64,000 bases of DNA from CADEEL01 sp050246475. Its GTDB lineage: Bacteria; Pseudomonadota; Alphaproteobacteria; Caulobacterales; Aquidulcibacteraceae. This document shows positions 16,982 to 25,088 of the stretch, piece after piece. How positions within the stretch are numbered: the first letter of the stretch is position 1; every line of letters begins with the position of its first letter. Where the stretch lies: NCBI GenBank assembly GCA_050246475.1, contig JBFWVZ010000004.1, positions 1 to 64,000 on the forward strand, written 5' to 3'. The notes under the pieces were generated by a model. It saw only the letters and a program-made list of their open reading frames with translations, made no database searches and was not told the DNA's origin. Both the position numbers and the translations under genes were made by a program.

Positions 16982-17358
16982 GCTTGACCATCCTTCTGGC
17001 CGAGGATCAGCCGGACAATCGCGAAATCCTCGTGCGCCGGCTTGAGCGCCAAGGCTACGCCATCGTGCAGGCCGAAAACGGCGCCGAGGCCGTGACGGCG
17101 TTCGCGGCCAAGACGCCCGATCTGGTGCTCATGGACCTCGCCATGCCCGTCATGGGCGGGATGGACGCGATGAAGGCCATCCGCGCCACGCCAGCCGCGG
17201 CGGGCGTGCCGATCGTAGCGCTCACCGCGCACGCGATGGACGGCGCGCGTGAGGAATGCATGCAGGCGGGCTTCGACGCCTTCGCCACCAAGCCAGTCGA
17301 TTTCCCGGCCTTACTGCAGCTCATCAAGTCGCTGACGGACGCGAAAAGCGCGGCTTAG
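16978..17358 (+). CDS. Single-domain response regulator
   Basis: A 126-residue CheY/DivK-like receiver with no output domain. Acidic pair E9-D10, phospho-Asp D53 in 'LVLMDLAMPVMGG', conserved Thr in 'ALTAH' (T83) and Lys in 'ATKPVD' (K105). Its ATG overlaps the stop of the upstream hybrid kinase by four bases, so the two are translationally coupled and this is the likely phosphorelay partner. Single-domain receivers of this kind act by protein-protein contact in alphaproteobacteria. Confidence 0.93.
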   Translation: MSLTILLAEDQPDNREILVRRLERQGYAIVQAENGAEAVTAFAAKTPDLVLMDLAMPVMGGMDAMKAIRATPAAAGVPIVALTAHAMDGAREECMQAGFDAFATKPVDFPALLQLIKSLTDAKSAA

Positions 17359-17401
17359 GTGAGTAGCTAGCCACTTGCTCTGATCCGGCTATTCTAGGCG
17401 C

Positions 17402-18076
17402 ATGGGTCGAGCGTCGTTCGCCTTGTTCTTGCTCGTGCTGACTGTGGCCTGTCACGCGCAGCAGCCGCGAACGACAGATTCGATAGTCACGGGCGTGGCT
17501 GGGCTCTTTCTAGACGATGCCCTGTTCGTCCGTGTGGATACAGGCGAAGTCCTTGAGCTTGCAGAGTGGCGCTACCTAACCCCGACCTGCTTGATTGTCG
17601 ACGCAACGATCACGGGTGAACGCGTTGGGGATCGTATGCTGATGATCCATGAATTTCGCCGTGAGACACCGCTTTGGCTTGATCAACAAACTTGTCGATT
17701 TAACAATGAGCGCCGCTATCGCGGCATTGTTTCCCTTGGGATGGAGCAAAGCGCTTTTCATCAATTGAATATGCCGAGCGCGTGGATCGACCTCGACCAA
17801 AGCATGCATCGCTATCGCACAGCGACGCGACATAATCGGTCTGGACTCTATTGCGCGGAGTTCACCGGCTTTCAAACCATGTCGCCTGGTCGCTTCGGAC
17901 ACCTTGGTAGGTATTCCGCACAAGTCTTCGTATTGGAGTTGTCCAGATTTTCACCAATGCCTGACGTCTCGCGCCCTGCCGATGTCCCGGAGGTTCAAGG
18001 CAGTGCTGGACGCAGAAATTATCGGTTCCAAATTGGCCCAGAGCATTTCGACGCCTGTTTTGGCCAAGGAGGCTAA
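17402..18076 (+). CDS. Predicted lipoprotein of unknown function
   Basis: A 224-residue protein. The N-terminus 'FALFLLVLTVAC' followed by HAQQ is a lipoprotein signal with the lipobox Cys at residue 17, so it is probably membrane-anchored in the periplasm. The rest is mixed alpha/beta with several Cys residues and no motif I recognise. Codon use is visibly AT-richer than its neighbours (many ATT, AAT, TTT codons), which suggests recent acquisition. It ends tail-to-tail with the minus-strand response regulator, overlapping by four bases. Function unknown. Confidence 0.7.
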   Translation: MGRASFALFLLVLTVACHAQQPRTTDSIVTGVAGLFLDDALFVRVDTGEVLELAEWRYLTPTCLIVDATITGERVGDRMLMIHEFRRETPLWLDQQTCRFNNERRYRGIVSLGMEQSAFHQLNMPSAWIDLDQSMHRYRTATRHNRSGLYCAEFTGFQTMSPGRFGHLGRYSAQVFVLELSRFSPMPDVSRPADVPEVQGSAGRRNYRFQIGPEHFDACFGQGG

Positions 18077-18477
18077 GCCGCCTTCTTATCCTGCAGGTGC
18101 GCGCGGAGGCGTGCTTGCAGGACGGGGAACGAGAAGGGCTTCGCCACGAAATCGTTTGCGCCCGCTTCAAGGCACTTCACGATCATCGGGTCTTCGTCGC
18201 GCGCCGTCACCATGATGACGGGCATTTGGCTCTTGTCCCATTGCGAGCGGATGCGCCGGAGCGTTTCGAGCCCGTCGAGGCCGGGCATCATGTAATCGAG
18301 CAGCACCGCATCGAACGGCTCGGCCGCGAGCTTATCGAGGCATTGCTGGCCGTCGCACGCTTCCGAGACCTGAAAGTGCGCGATCATCAGCCGGCGGCGC
18401 AGCAGATCGCGGTTGTCCTCAAGATCGTCCACCACGAGCACGTGGGGCCAAACTTCATCCTCGCCCGCGATGGCCAT
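18073..18477 (-). CDS. Response regulator receiver protein
   Basis: A 134-residue single receiver domain. Acidic pair in 'LVVDDLEDNR' (D17, D18), phospho-Asp D61 in 'AVLLDYMMPGLDG', Thr in 'VTARDED' and Lys in 'FVAKPFSFP'. The N-terminal 'MAIAGEDEVWPH' is short and has no extra domain. Together with the hybrid kinase and receiver at 14204-17358 it makes a local phosphorelay cluster, interrupted by the AT-richer lipoprotein gene. The output partner is unknown. Confidence 0.9.
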   Translation of the reverse strand: MAIAGEDEVWPHVLVVDDLEDNRDLLRRRLMIAHFQVSEACDGQQCLDKLAAEPFDAVLLDYMMPGLDGLETLRRIRSQWDKSQMPVIMVTARDEDPMIVKCLEAGANDFVAKPFSFPVLQARLRAHLQDKKAA

Positions 18478-18545
18478 GATCGTCGCTCCGCCTCTGCTGG
18501 GCGGATTTTGGCGCGCGAAGGTTAATGACTTGCGGAGAAACGGAA

Positions 18546-19031
18546 TTACACTCCGGCAAGCGTCCGGTTTACGTCCGCCGCGTCATAGACGTTTTGGCCC
18601 TCGGGCCGGGGGCCGCGCCCGGTGCGGATGTCGAGGATCGCGGCGGCCGCGTTGGTGCGCGAGCCGCCGAGCGGAATGCCGACGCCCAGCCCCACGCCGA
18701 CGCCGGAGGAGCCGCCAAAGCTCGCCCCGCCAATGCCGAGCGAGAGGCTGGGGCCGGAGCGGCCAGCGGGCTCAAGCTCGCGCCGGTCCACGATGAACCA
18801 CTCGTCTCCGTTGGCCAGCGTCACCTGAGCGGCGCGGCGGAGCACGTAATTGTCGAGCACGCGCGCATCGGCGCCGCCCGGCGCGCGGTAGGTCACGCGG
18901 AAGCGGTTCTGCTCGATGCGCAGATCGGAATAGCCGGCCCGGCCGGGGCCTCCGGCGGGCGCGTAAGCGGGCGGCGCGCTGGCGCAGGCGGCGAGGCTGA
19001 GCGCGAAGAGGGCGGCGAGCGTGAAGCGCAT
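18546..19031 (-). CDS. Lipoprotein (CC0125/CC1285-like)
   Basis: A 161-residue lipoprotein with signal 'FALSLAAC' (lipobox Cys near residue 16). The mature part holds 'IEQNRFRVTYRAPGGA', 'NYVLRRAAQVTLANG' and a Gly-rich stretch 'GVGVGLGVGIPLGG', followed by a conserved-looking 'AILDIRTGRG'. It resembles the small lipoprotein family annotated in Caulobacter as CC0125/CC1285; this recall is moderate. Probably periplasmic face of a membrane. Function unknown. Confidence 0.7.
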   Translation of the reverse strand: MRFTLAALFALSLAACASAPPAYAPAGGPGRAGYSDLRIEQNRFRVTYRAPGGADARVLDNYVLRRAAQVTLANGDEWFIVDRRELEPAGRSGPSLSLGIGGASFGGSSGVGVGLGVGIPLGGSRTNAAAAILDIRTGRGPRPEGQNVYDAADVNRTLAGV

Positions 19032-19134
19032 GGGGAATCTCCGTGAGCTAAGGGCAATCTAGACCGCCGCGCGGGCGCTGACAGCGGTCGAACGCGGCTT
19101 GACGCGCAAATGTGAGCCGCGCGAACCGAAGCCC

Positions 19135-19569
19135 ATGTCGGATCACACAGAAATCGGCGCGGCCGTCGATGCGATGTACGCGATGATCTCGGGGCCCGCG
19201 GGGCCGCGGGATTGGTCGAAACAGCGGGATGTCTTCCATCCCGAGGCGCGCCAGATGCGCTCGCGCGTGGATGAAGCGGGGACGCCCGTCATCGGGATCA
19301 TGAGCCTCGATGAGTATGCGAAGGACGTGACGTCCTTCTTCGCGGCCAATCCGTTCTTCGAGGTGGAGGTGAAGCGCCGGATCGATGTGCTCGGGAACAT
19401 GGCCCACGTCTGGAGCCTCTATGAGGCGCGCACGGCCCCCGACGATGCAACGCCCGAGCGGCGCGGGATCAACTCGATCCAGCTTTTCCGCGGGGCGGAT
19501 CGCGTCTGGCGCATCATCTCGATGATCTGGGACAATGAGCGCGAGGGCGTCCGCGCCGCGGATTTCTGA
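19135..19569 (+). CDS. SnoaL-like / nuclear-transport-factor-2-fold protein
   Basis: A 144-residue protein with the NTF2-like layout: N-terminal helices with 'MYAMISGP', 'FHPEARQ', a central Tyr/Asp segment, and C-terminal strands 'GINSIQLFRGADRVWRIISMIWDNE'. Members bind or isomerise small ligands, or are uncharacterised. Start chosen at ATG 19135 ('MSDHTEIG'); a TTG at 19099 would add an unlikely charged tail. There is no clear ribosome-binding site. Cytoplasmic. No functional link to its neighbours. Confidence 0.72.
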   Translation: MSDHTEIGAAVDAMYAMISGPAGPRDWSKQRDVFHPEARQMRSRVDEAGTPVIGIMSLDEYAKDVTSFFAANPFFEVEVKRRIDVLGNMAHVWSLYEARTAPDDATPERRGINSIQLFRGADRVWRIISMIWDNEREGVRAADF

Positions 19570-19572
19570 GAT

Positions 19573-19641
19573 CTAAGTGAACGCGGCCAGATTGACCGTG
19601 AAGGCGCGGCGGACAATCTCGATCAACTTCATCATGGTCAT
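19573..19641 (-). CDS. Candidate 22-residue small protein with strong ribosome-binding site
   Basis: ATG 19641 preceded by AAGGAGG at 5-base spacing, the best Shine-Dalgarno in the area. The frame runs 22 codons (MTMMKLIEIVRR-AFTVNLAAFT) to a TAG at 19573-19575. The peptide is hydrophobic with a basic centre and could be a small membrane or leader peptide. An inverted repeat (19665-19684) lies 24 bases upstream of its ATG. No homology can be judged by eye; the evidence is the ribosome-binding site and spacing only. Confidence 0.4.
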   Translation of the reverse strand: MTMMKLIEIVRRAFTVNLAAFT

Positions 19642-19664
19642 GTCGCCCTCCTTGGCTAGCGGCA

Positions 19665-19684
19665 TGCTCACAATGGCGTGAGCA
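19665..19684. promoter_or_regulatory. Inverted repeat, possible operator
   Basis: Perfect TGCTCAC-N6-GTGAGCA. It lies between the candidate small ORF (minus strand) and the FG-GAP lipoprotein gene (plus strand, start 19793). Arm length and spacing fit a dimeric regulator site; an RNA hairpin is the alternative. Confidence 0.4.
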
Positions 19685-19792
19685 AACTGAACGCATGAGG
19701 AGACCCATCTTCAGGCGCCGTTCATGCGGGAAAGCCGCCGCGCCGGTCGCATTTGGCGAGACGCTTGGGGCCGTGCGGCTAGGCTTTGGCCC

Positions 19793-21406
19793 ATGCGTTC
19801 GCTTCTTCTCGCCGGCGCTTCGTGCGCGGCCCTCGTGTTTCTCTCCGCGTGCGGAGCAAATGAAACCGTCGCGCAATGCGCCGCGCCGCGGCTCGTTCCA
19901 TCCGAGCTGCGCGTCGGCGACGGGGCGCTGGATCGCGGCTGGATCGGCGGGGTTTCGCTTGTCGATGTGGACGGCGATGGCGATCTCGATCTCATGGCCA
20001 CGCGCGGCTACGACACGAGCGCGGAAAATGTGCCGTTCCGCTACGATCGCTCGATGCTTTACATCAACGATGGGCGCGGGCGCTTCACCCACGCCGCGGA
20101 CAATCCGCTCTCCAACGCCGGCAATCCGGATTCCGGCAGCACGTGGGGCGATGTGGACGGCGACGGCGATCTCGACGCCTTCGTCTCCATCCAGCACAAC
20201 AGGCCGGATCGTTTCTACCGCAATCTCGGCCAAGGCCGCTTCGCGCGGGAAGAACTGGGCGATGCGACGACCGCGCCGGGGAGCAATTTCTCCTCCACAT
20301 GGGGCGATATCGACGGCGACGGCGATCTCGATCTCGTCTCAGGCGGGCCGACGCTTGAGCCTTCGCAGCCCAATCTCGTCTTCCGCAATGACAATGGACG
20401 CTTCGTGCGCGTCGCGGATTCGCCTCTCGCCAACGGCGTATCGAACGCCGGCGCGGTTCTCTTCGCGGATATCGACAATGACGGCGATCAGGATTTCTTC
20501 GCCGCGCACAGCGATATCACGCGCGTCAACAATATGACGCCCGCGACCTTCGAATCCGCGCAGATTTTCCGCAATGACGGCCAAGGCCGCTTCACGCGCA
20601 TGGAGGGCCAAGCCTTCGACGATCGCGCCTTTCCCGCCATCGGCGGCACGTTCGGCGATATCGACAATGACGGCGATCTTGACCTCTTCATTCAGGCGCA
20701 GCCCGGCGGCGATCTGCCGGGCGGCTCGCACCGCATGATGAGCGACCGGCTCTACCGCAATGACGGGCAGGGCCATTACACGCACGACGCGGCGTTCACC
20801 GGCCCCGCGCATCGCGATATCGGCGGCGGCGCGGCCTTCGCGGACTTCGACGGCGACGGCGATCTCGATCTCATCGCCGCGAGCTACGGCACGGGCATCG
20901 CGCTCTACATGAACGACGGAACGGGCGTCTTCACGCTGGTTGAGGACGCCGCGCTCAGCGGGCGCGTCAACACGCAGCTCAGCGGGCGCGTCAACACGCA
21001 CGCAGCGGTCGCGACGGGCGATCTCGACGGCGATGGTGATATCGACGCCGCGATCGGCAATTGGGGCGACAGCCACGCCGGTGAATTCGTCACGCTGCTG
21101 ACGAACGAGAGCGCCTCCTGCGGCCAACCTCTGCGCGTGCGCCTGGAGAATCGCGCGGGCGCGTCCGATCCCATCGGCGCGCGCGTGACAATGGTGACGC
21201 AAGGGCGCGGCGGCGAGCGCACCCAAATCCGCGAAGCGATGGCGCAAACGGGGTTCCGCGCACAGAGCGGTTCGGCGTTCGTCTTCTCGATCCCCGCGGG
21301 CGAGCGCTTCGTGCGCCTCGACATCCGTTGGCCGGACGGGACGCGCCAATCCGTTCGCGGGCTAAATCCACAGGAGGCGCATGTGATCCGCCAGCCACAG
21401 GGCTGA
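19793..21406 (+). CDS. FG-GAP/VCBS-repeat lipoprotein with ASPIC/UnbV domain (CRTAC1-like)
   Basis: A 537-residue exported protein. Lipobox in 'LVFLSACG' (Cys near residue 18). The body is a series of FG-GAP/VCBS calcium-type loops such as 'DVDGDGDLDLM', 'DIDGDGDLDLV', 'DIDNDGDQDFF', 'DFDGDGDLDLI' and 'DLDGDGDIDAA', forming a predicted beta-propeller. The last ~100 residues are an ASPIC/UnbV domain ('VRLENRAGASDPIGARV', 'DIRWPDGTRQSV'). Such proteins are extracytoplasmic and presumed adhesive or ligand-binding. ATG 19793 directly precedes the signal peptide. It contains a fresh 24-base tandem duplication. Confidence 0.88.
   Translation: MRSLLLAGASCAALVFLSACGANETVAQCAAPRLVPSELRVGDGALDRGWIGGVSLVDVDGDGDLDLMATRGYDTSAENVPFRYDRSMLYINDGRGRFTHAADNPLSNAGNPDSGSTWGDVDGDGDLDAFVSIQHNRPDRFYRNLGQGRFAREELGDATTAPGSNFSSTWGDIDGDGDLDLVSGGPTLEPSQPNLVFRNDNGRFVRVADSPLANGVSNAGAVLFADIDNDGDQDFFAAHSDITRVNNMTPATFESAQIFRNDGQGRFTRMEGQAFDDRAFPAIGGTFGDIDNDGDLDLFIQAQPGGDLPGGSHRMMSDRLYRNDGQGHYTHDAAFTGPAHRDIGGGAAFADFDGDGDLDLIAASYGTGIALYMNDGTGVFTLVEDAALSGRVNTQLSGRVNTHAAVATGDLDGDGDIDAAIGNWGDSHAGEFVTLLTNESASCGQPLRVRLENRAGASDPIGARVTMVTQGRGGERTQIREAMAQTGFRAQSGSAFVFSIPAGERFVRLDIRWPDGTRQSVRGLNPQEAHVIRQPQG
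20954..21001 (+). repeat. 24-bp tandem duplication inside the FG-GAP gene
   Basis: Two adjacent 24-base units (20954-20977, 20978-21001) that differ only at the last base, encoding L-S-G-R-V-N-T-Q then L-S-G-R-V-N-T-H. In frame, adding eight residues between propeller repeats. The near identity implies a recent duplication. Confidence 0.9.
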
Positions 21407-21482
21407 GGACTCACGGCGCCGCGAAAGAAACGCGGGTCAATCAGGGTGCAAAGCGGCGCGGCGCGCCTTATGTGGGCCGCGC

Positions 21483-22406
21483 ATGTCTTCCGTCATATCG
21501 GTCAAGAACCTGTCGAAAACCTATGCGGGTGGGTTTCAGGCGCTCAAGACCATCGATCTTGAAATCAAGCGCGGCGAAATCTTCGCGCTCCTCGGGCCCA
21601 ACGGCGCGGGCAAGACGACGCTCATCTCCGTCATCTGCGGCATCGTCAATCCGTCCTCGGGCGAGATCGTCGCCGACGGGCACGACATCATCCGCGATTA
21701 CCGCGCCGCCAGGCGCAAGATCGGCCTCGTGCCGCAAGAACTGCACACCGACGCATTCGAGCGGGTGATCGATACGGTCAATTTCAGCCGCGGCCTCTTC
21801 GGGTTCGCGCCCAATCCCGCCTACGTGGAGAAGGTGCTGCGCGATCTGGTGCTCTGGGAGAAGCGCAACGACAAGATCATGACGCTCTCGGGCGGCATGA
21901 AAAGGCGCGTGATGATCGCCAAGGCGCTGGCGCACGAGCCGGTGATCCTCTTCCTCGATGAACCGACGGCGGGCGTCGATGTGGAGCTGCGGCGCGATCT
22001 CTGGGAAATGGTGCGCGGCCTGCGCGAACGCGGCGTGACGATCATTCTCACGACGCACTACATCGAGGAAGCCGAGGAGATGGCCGATCGCGTCGGCGTC
22101 ATCAATAAGGGCGAGCTTATCCTTGTCGAAGATAAAGCCACGCTGATGCGCAAGCTCGGCAAGAAGCAGCTGACGCTCGATCTGCAAGCGCCGCTGACGG
22201 CGGTGCCGGAAGGGTTGAACGGCTATGCCGTCGAACTCGCGGACGAGGGCCGCCAACTCATCTACACGTTCGACGCGACGTCCGACCGCGCCGACATCGC
22301 GGGGCTCCTGCGCCGGCTCGGCGAACTCGGCGTCGATTTCAAGGATCTCCACACCGAGCAAAGCTCACTTGAAGACATCTTCGTTTCTCTGGTGCGCCGC
22401 GCATGA
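21483..22406 (+). CDS. ABC transporter ATP-binding protein (ABC-2 exporter)
   Basis: A 307-residue ATPase of the DrrA/CcmA-like class. Walker A 'GPNGAGKTT' at 38-46, Q-loop 'LVPQE', signature 'LSGGMKRR' at 135-142, Walker B 'LFLDEP' ending D159-E160, and switch His in 'TTHYIEEAEEM'. The C-terminal ~75 residues form the regulatory tail typical of ABC-2 exporters. It overlaps the permease gene by four bases (ATGA), so the pair makes one exporter. Substrate unknown (drug, lipid or polysaccharide). Confidence 0.93.
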   Translation: MSSVISVKNLSKTYAGGFQALKTIDLEIKRGEIFALLGPNGAGKTTLISVICGIVNPSSGEIVADGHDIIRDYRAARRKIGLVPQELHTDAFERVIDTVNFSRGLFGFAPNPAYVEKVLRDLVLWEKRNDKIMTLSGGMKRRVMIAKALAHEPVILFLDEPTAGVDVELRRDLWEMVRGLRERGVTIILTTHYIEEAEEMADRVGVINKGELILVEDKATLMRKLGKKQLTLDLQAPLTAVPEGLNGYAVELADEGRQLIYTFDATSDRADIAGLLRRLGELGVDFKDLHTEQSSLEDIFVSLVRRA

Positions 22407-23200
22407 GAACGCACAATCCTGCCGCGTTCAATTTCTGGGGCGTGCGCGCCATCTATCAATTCGAGATGGCGCGCTGGGTGCGCACATTGGGGCAGAGCCT
22501 CTTCTCGCCGGTGCTCTCCACGTCGCTCTATTTCATCGTGTTCGGCGCAGCGATCGGCTCGCGCATGGGCGAGCTGGAGCGCGAACTGGGCGTCAATTAC
22601 GGCGCCTTCATCGTGCCCGGGCTCATCATGCTCTCGCTGCTGACGGAGAGCGTGTCGAACGCTTCCTTCGGCATCTACATGCCGAAATGGGCGGGGACGA
22701 TTTATGAGTTGCTTTCCGCGCCCGTCTCCGCGTTCGAAGCCGTGCTCGGCTATGTGGGCGCGGCGGCGACGAAGTCTCTCATCATCGGCATCGTCATTCT
22801 CATCACGGCGCGATTCTTCGTGGCCTACGAAGTCGAGCATCCTTTGATGATGATGCTCTTCCTCGTGCTGACGAGCGTTTCGTTCTGCCTCTTCGGCTTT
22901 ATTCTGGGCGTGTGGGCCGATGGGTTCGAGAAGTTGCAGATCGTGCCGATGCTGATCCTGACGCCGCTGACATTTCTCGGCGGCACGTTCTATTCGATCC
23001 GCATGCTCCCGGAATTCTGGCAGCAAGCGACGCTCTTCAACCCCATCGTCTATCTCATCAGCGGCTTCCGCTGGAGCTTCTTCGGCGAACCCGCCGATGT
23101 GCCCATCCTCATCAGCCTCGGCGCAACATGCGGCTTCCTCGCCGTGTGCATGGCGATCGTCTGGTGGATTTTCCGCACCGGCTACCGGCTGAAGACGTAG
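22403..23200 (+). CDS. ABC-2 type transporter permease
   Basis: A 265-residue inner-membrane protein with about six helices and the ABC-2 signature 'LILTPLTFLGGTFYS' plus 'FNPIVYLISGFRWS'. It pairs with the ATPase encoded just upstream through a coupled ATGA overlap. It is paralogous to the truncated permease at 1-378. The 3' end meets the minus-strand Lrp-type regulator without a gap. Confidence 0.93.
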   Translation: MRTHNPAAFNFWGVRAIYQFEMARWVRTLGQSLFSPVLSTSLYFIVFGAAIGSRMGELERELGVNYGAFIVPGLIMLSLLTESVSNASFGIYMPKWAGTIYELLSAPVSAFEAVLGYVGAAATKSLIIGIVILITARFFVAYEVEHPLMMMLFLVLTSVSFCLFGFILGVWADGFEKLQIVPMLILTPLTFLGGTFYSIRMLPEFWQQATLFNPIVYLISGFRWSFFGEPADVPILISLGATCGFLAVCMAIVWWIFRTGYRLKT

Positions 23201-23671
23201 CTACTCGCCAATCGGCACAGCCAGGCCAACCTTGATCGGGTTGATGACGACATGGGTCGTCGTCATCGTGATGTGCGGGTTGGAGACGAGCTCCTGCTGC
23301 ACGAAGGCGTTGAAATCGTCCATGTCGGCGGCGCTGACGTGAACGAGATAGTCCGAGGGGCCGGTCACGAAATAGCATTGCACGACTGCGGGATGCGCGC
23401 GCATCCGGGCGGCGAAGGCCGCGGAGACAGCCGGGCTGTCCTTAGAGAGGCAGACGCCAACGATCATCAGCAGCGGCTGGCCAACCTTCTTCGGATCGAG
23501 CACCGCGATCTCGGCTTTGACGACGCCGGCGCGGCGCAAGCGCTTCAAGCGCCGCAGCGCTGTTGACGGCGATACGCCGCACAGCGCGCCGAGTTCATCG
23601 GCCCCGCAGAGGCAATTGTCCTGCACCGCGCGCAGGATGCGCCTGTCGATCTGATCGAGCCGCGTGCTCAC
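23201..23671 (-). CDS. Lrp/AsnC family transcriptional regulator
   Basis: A 156-residue regulator. N-terminal winged HTH ('LDQIDRRILRAVQDN', then 'LGALCGVSPSTALRRLKRLRRAGVV'), and a C-terminal RAM ligand-binding domain ('HPAVVQCYFVTGPSDYLVHV'). Such proteins bind amino acids and control their metabolism. GTG 23671 has GAGGGA upstream; a TTG at 23695 lengthens the protein by eight residues without a ribosome-binding site. It is divergent from the PQQ dehydrogenase gene and could regulate it or itself. Confidence 0.92.
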   Translation of the reverse strand: MSTRLDQIDRRILRAVQDNCLCGADELGALCGVSPSTALRRLKRLRRAGVVKAEIAVLDPKKVGQPLLMIVGVCLSKDSPAVSAAFAARMRAHPAVVQCYFVTGPSDYLVHVSAADMDDFNAFVQQELVSNPHITMTTTHVVINPIKVGLAVPIGE

Positions 23672-23779
23672 TGACTGTCCCTCGGCTCGTGACAAAATCC
23701 TGCATAAACCGGCCCAACTTTGCCCGCAACGCGCGCGCGAGCGGCGCTACGCTTTCGTCTGCGAACGGGAGTAGGTGCG

Positions 23780-24952
23780 ATGATGCGGACGGCGAGACTC
23801 ATTCTTCTGTGCCTGTTGATGGCGGCCGCGCCGGCCTCGGCGCAGACAGCGCGTGAAGCCGCTGTTGCGCTCGACACGGTGGCGGCGCCGCCGCCGCAGG
23901 ATCCGCCGCTGCAGACGATTGCGCGCGGGCTTCACTTCCCTTGGTCCATGGCGTTCGTGCCTGGCGGGGGAATGCTCGTCGTTGAGAAACATCGCGGCGT
24001 GCGCCTCATCGCGGCGGATGGGAGCGTTGGCGCGCTTCTTGAGGGCGGGCCGCGCAATGTGCTGACGGAAGCGGACAGCGGCTATCTCGATATCGCGCTC
24101 GATCCGGATTTCGAGACCAATCGCCTCGTCTATCTCGCGTTCGTCGAAGGCAACCGCAGCGCCAACCGCACCGCGATCTGGCGTGCACGCTTCGATGGGC
24201 GCCGGTTTAGGGATGGGCGCGTCATTTTTCGTGTCAACACCGCGAAGGAGGGACCAGGGCACCCTGGCGGCCGTTTGCTCTTCCTGCCGGATGAAACACT
24301 GTTGCTCAGTGTGGGCGACGGGTACGAATATCGCGACGCGGCGCAGGACATGCGCTCCCACCTCGGCAAAGTGCTGCGCTTGACGCGCGATGGCGCGCCC
24401 GCGCCGGACAATCCCTTCATCGGCCGCAGCGATATCGCGCCGGAAATCTGGACGAGCGGGCATCGCAACATCCAGGGCCTCACGCTCGATGCGCGGACCG
24501 GCGATGTGTGGAGCCATGAACACGGGCCGCGCGGCGGCGATGAGATCAATCGCCTCGTCGCGGGCGCAAATTACGGCTGGCCCGCTGTCAGCCTCGGCAT
24601 CGATTATGACGGAACGCTGATCAGCGAACGCGCGTTCGCGCCGGAATTCGACGCGCCGGAGTTTTTCTGGGCGCCGTCGATCGCGCCGTCCGGGCTCATA
24701 CGCTATCGCGGCGATCGCTACCCAGCGTTTGCGGACATGTTCTTCGTAGGAGGCCTTGCCTCGCGTTCTCTCGTGCGGCTGCGCGTCGGGCGCGATAGTG
24801 CGCTCCTGGTCGAGGACGCGCGCATGTATGGCGCCTTGCGCCAACGCATCCGCGACGTGCGCGTGGGGCCTGACGGACTCATATACATGCTGACGGACGA
24901 GGAAAACGCCAACCTGCTGCGCATCGCGCCGCCAGCGCCAAGCGGGGATTGA
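23780..24952 (+). CDS. PQQ-dependent sugar dehydrogenase (soluble aldose dehydrogenase-like)
   Basis: A 390-residue periplasmic beta-propeller of the GSDH/Asd family. Signal peptide about 1-22 ('LILLCLLMAAAPASAQ'). Family blocks: 'GLHFPWSMAFVPGGGMLVVEK', 'GYLDIALDPDF', 'GPGHPGGRL', 'WTSGHRNIQGL' and 'EHGPRGGDEIN...GANYGWP'. It oxidises aldoses with PQQ and passes electrons to the respiratory chain. GGAG lies 8-9 bases before ATG 23780. No PQQ synthesis genes are in the window. Confidence 0.9.
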   Translation: MMRTARLILLCLLMAAAPASAQTAREAAVALDTVAAPPPQDPPLQTIARGLHFPWSMAFVPGGGMLVVEKHRGVRLIAADGSVGALLEGGPRNVLTEADSGYLDIALDPDFETNRLVYLAFVEGNRSANRTAIWRARFDGRRFRDGRVIFRVNTAKEGPGHPGGRLLFLPDETLLLSVGDGYEYRDAAQDMRSHLGKVLRLTRDGAPAPDNPFIGRSDIAPEIWTSGHRNIQGLTLDARTGDVWSHEHGPRGGDEINRLVAGANYGWPAVSLGIDYDGTLISERAFAPEFDAPEFFWAPSIAPSGLIRYRGDRYPAFADMFFVGGLASRSLVRLRVGRDSALLVEDARMYGALRQRIRDVRVGPDGLIYMLTDEENANLLRIAPPAPSGD

Positions 24953-24963
24953 GACCGGGAGAT

Positions 24964-25038
24964 TGGAGCGGGCGGGGGGAATCGAACCCCCGACATTCAG
25001 CTTGGGAAGCTGACGTTCTACCTCTGAACTACGCCCGC
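24964..25038 (-). tRNA. tRNA-Gly (anticodon CCC)
   Basis: On the minus strand: acceptor GCGGGCG pairs with CGCCCGC, D-arm GTTC...GAAC, anticodon stem TCAGC/GCTGA with loop TTCCCAA (anticodon CCC), T-arm GGGGG-TTCGATT-CCCCC, discriminator T and an encoded CCA. It reads GGG glycine codons. All four stems pair perfectly. It lies between the PQQ dehydrogenase and ABC-F genes. Confidence 0.96.
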
Positions 25039-25088
25039 GCGCGGGCGCGATCTAGGTTGAAAGCCGCGGGCGTGGCAAGAGGCGCGCG

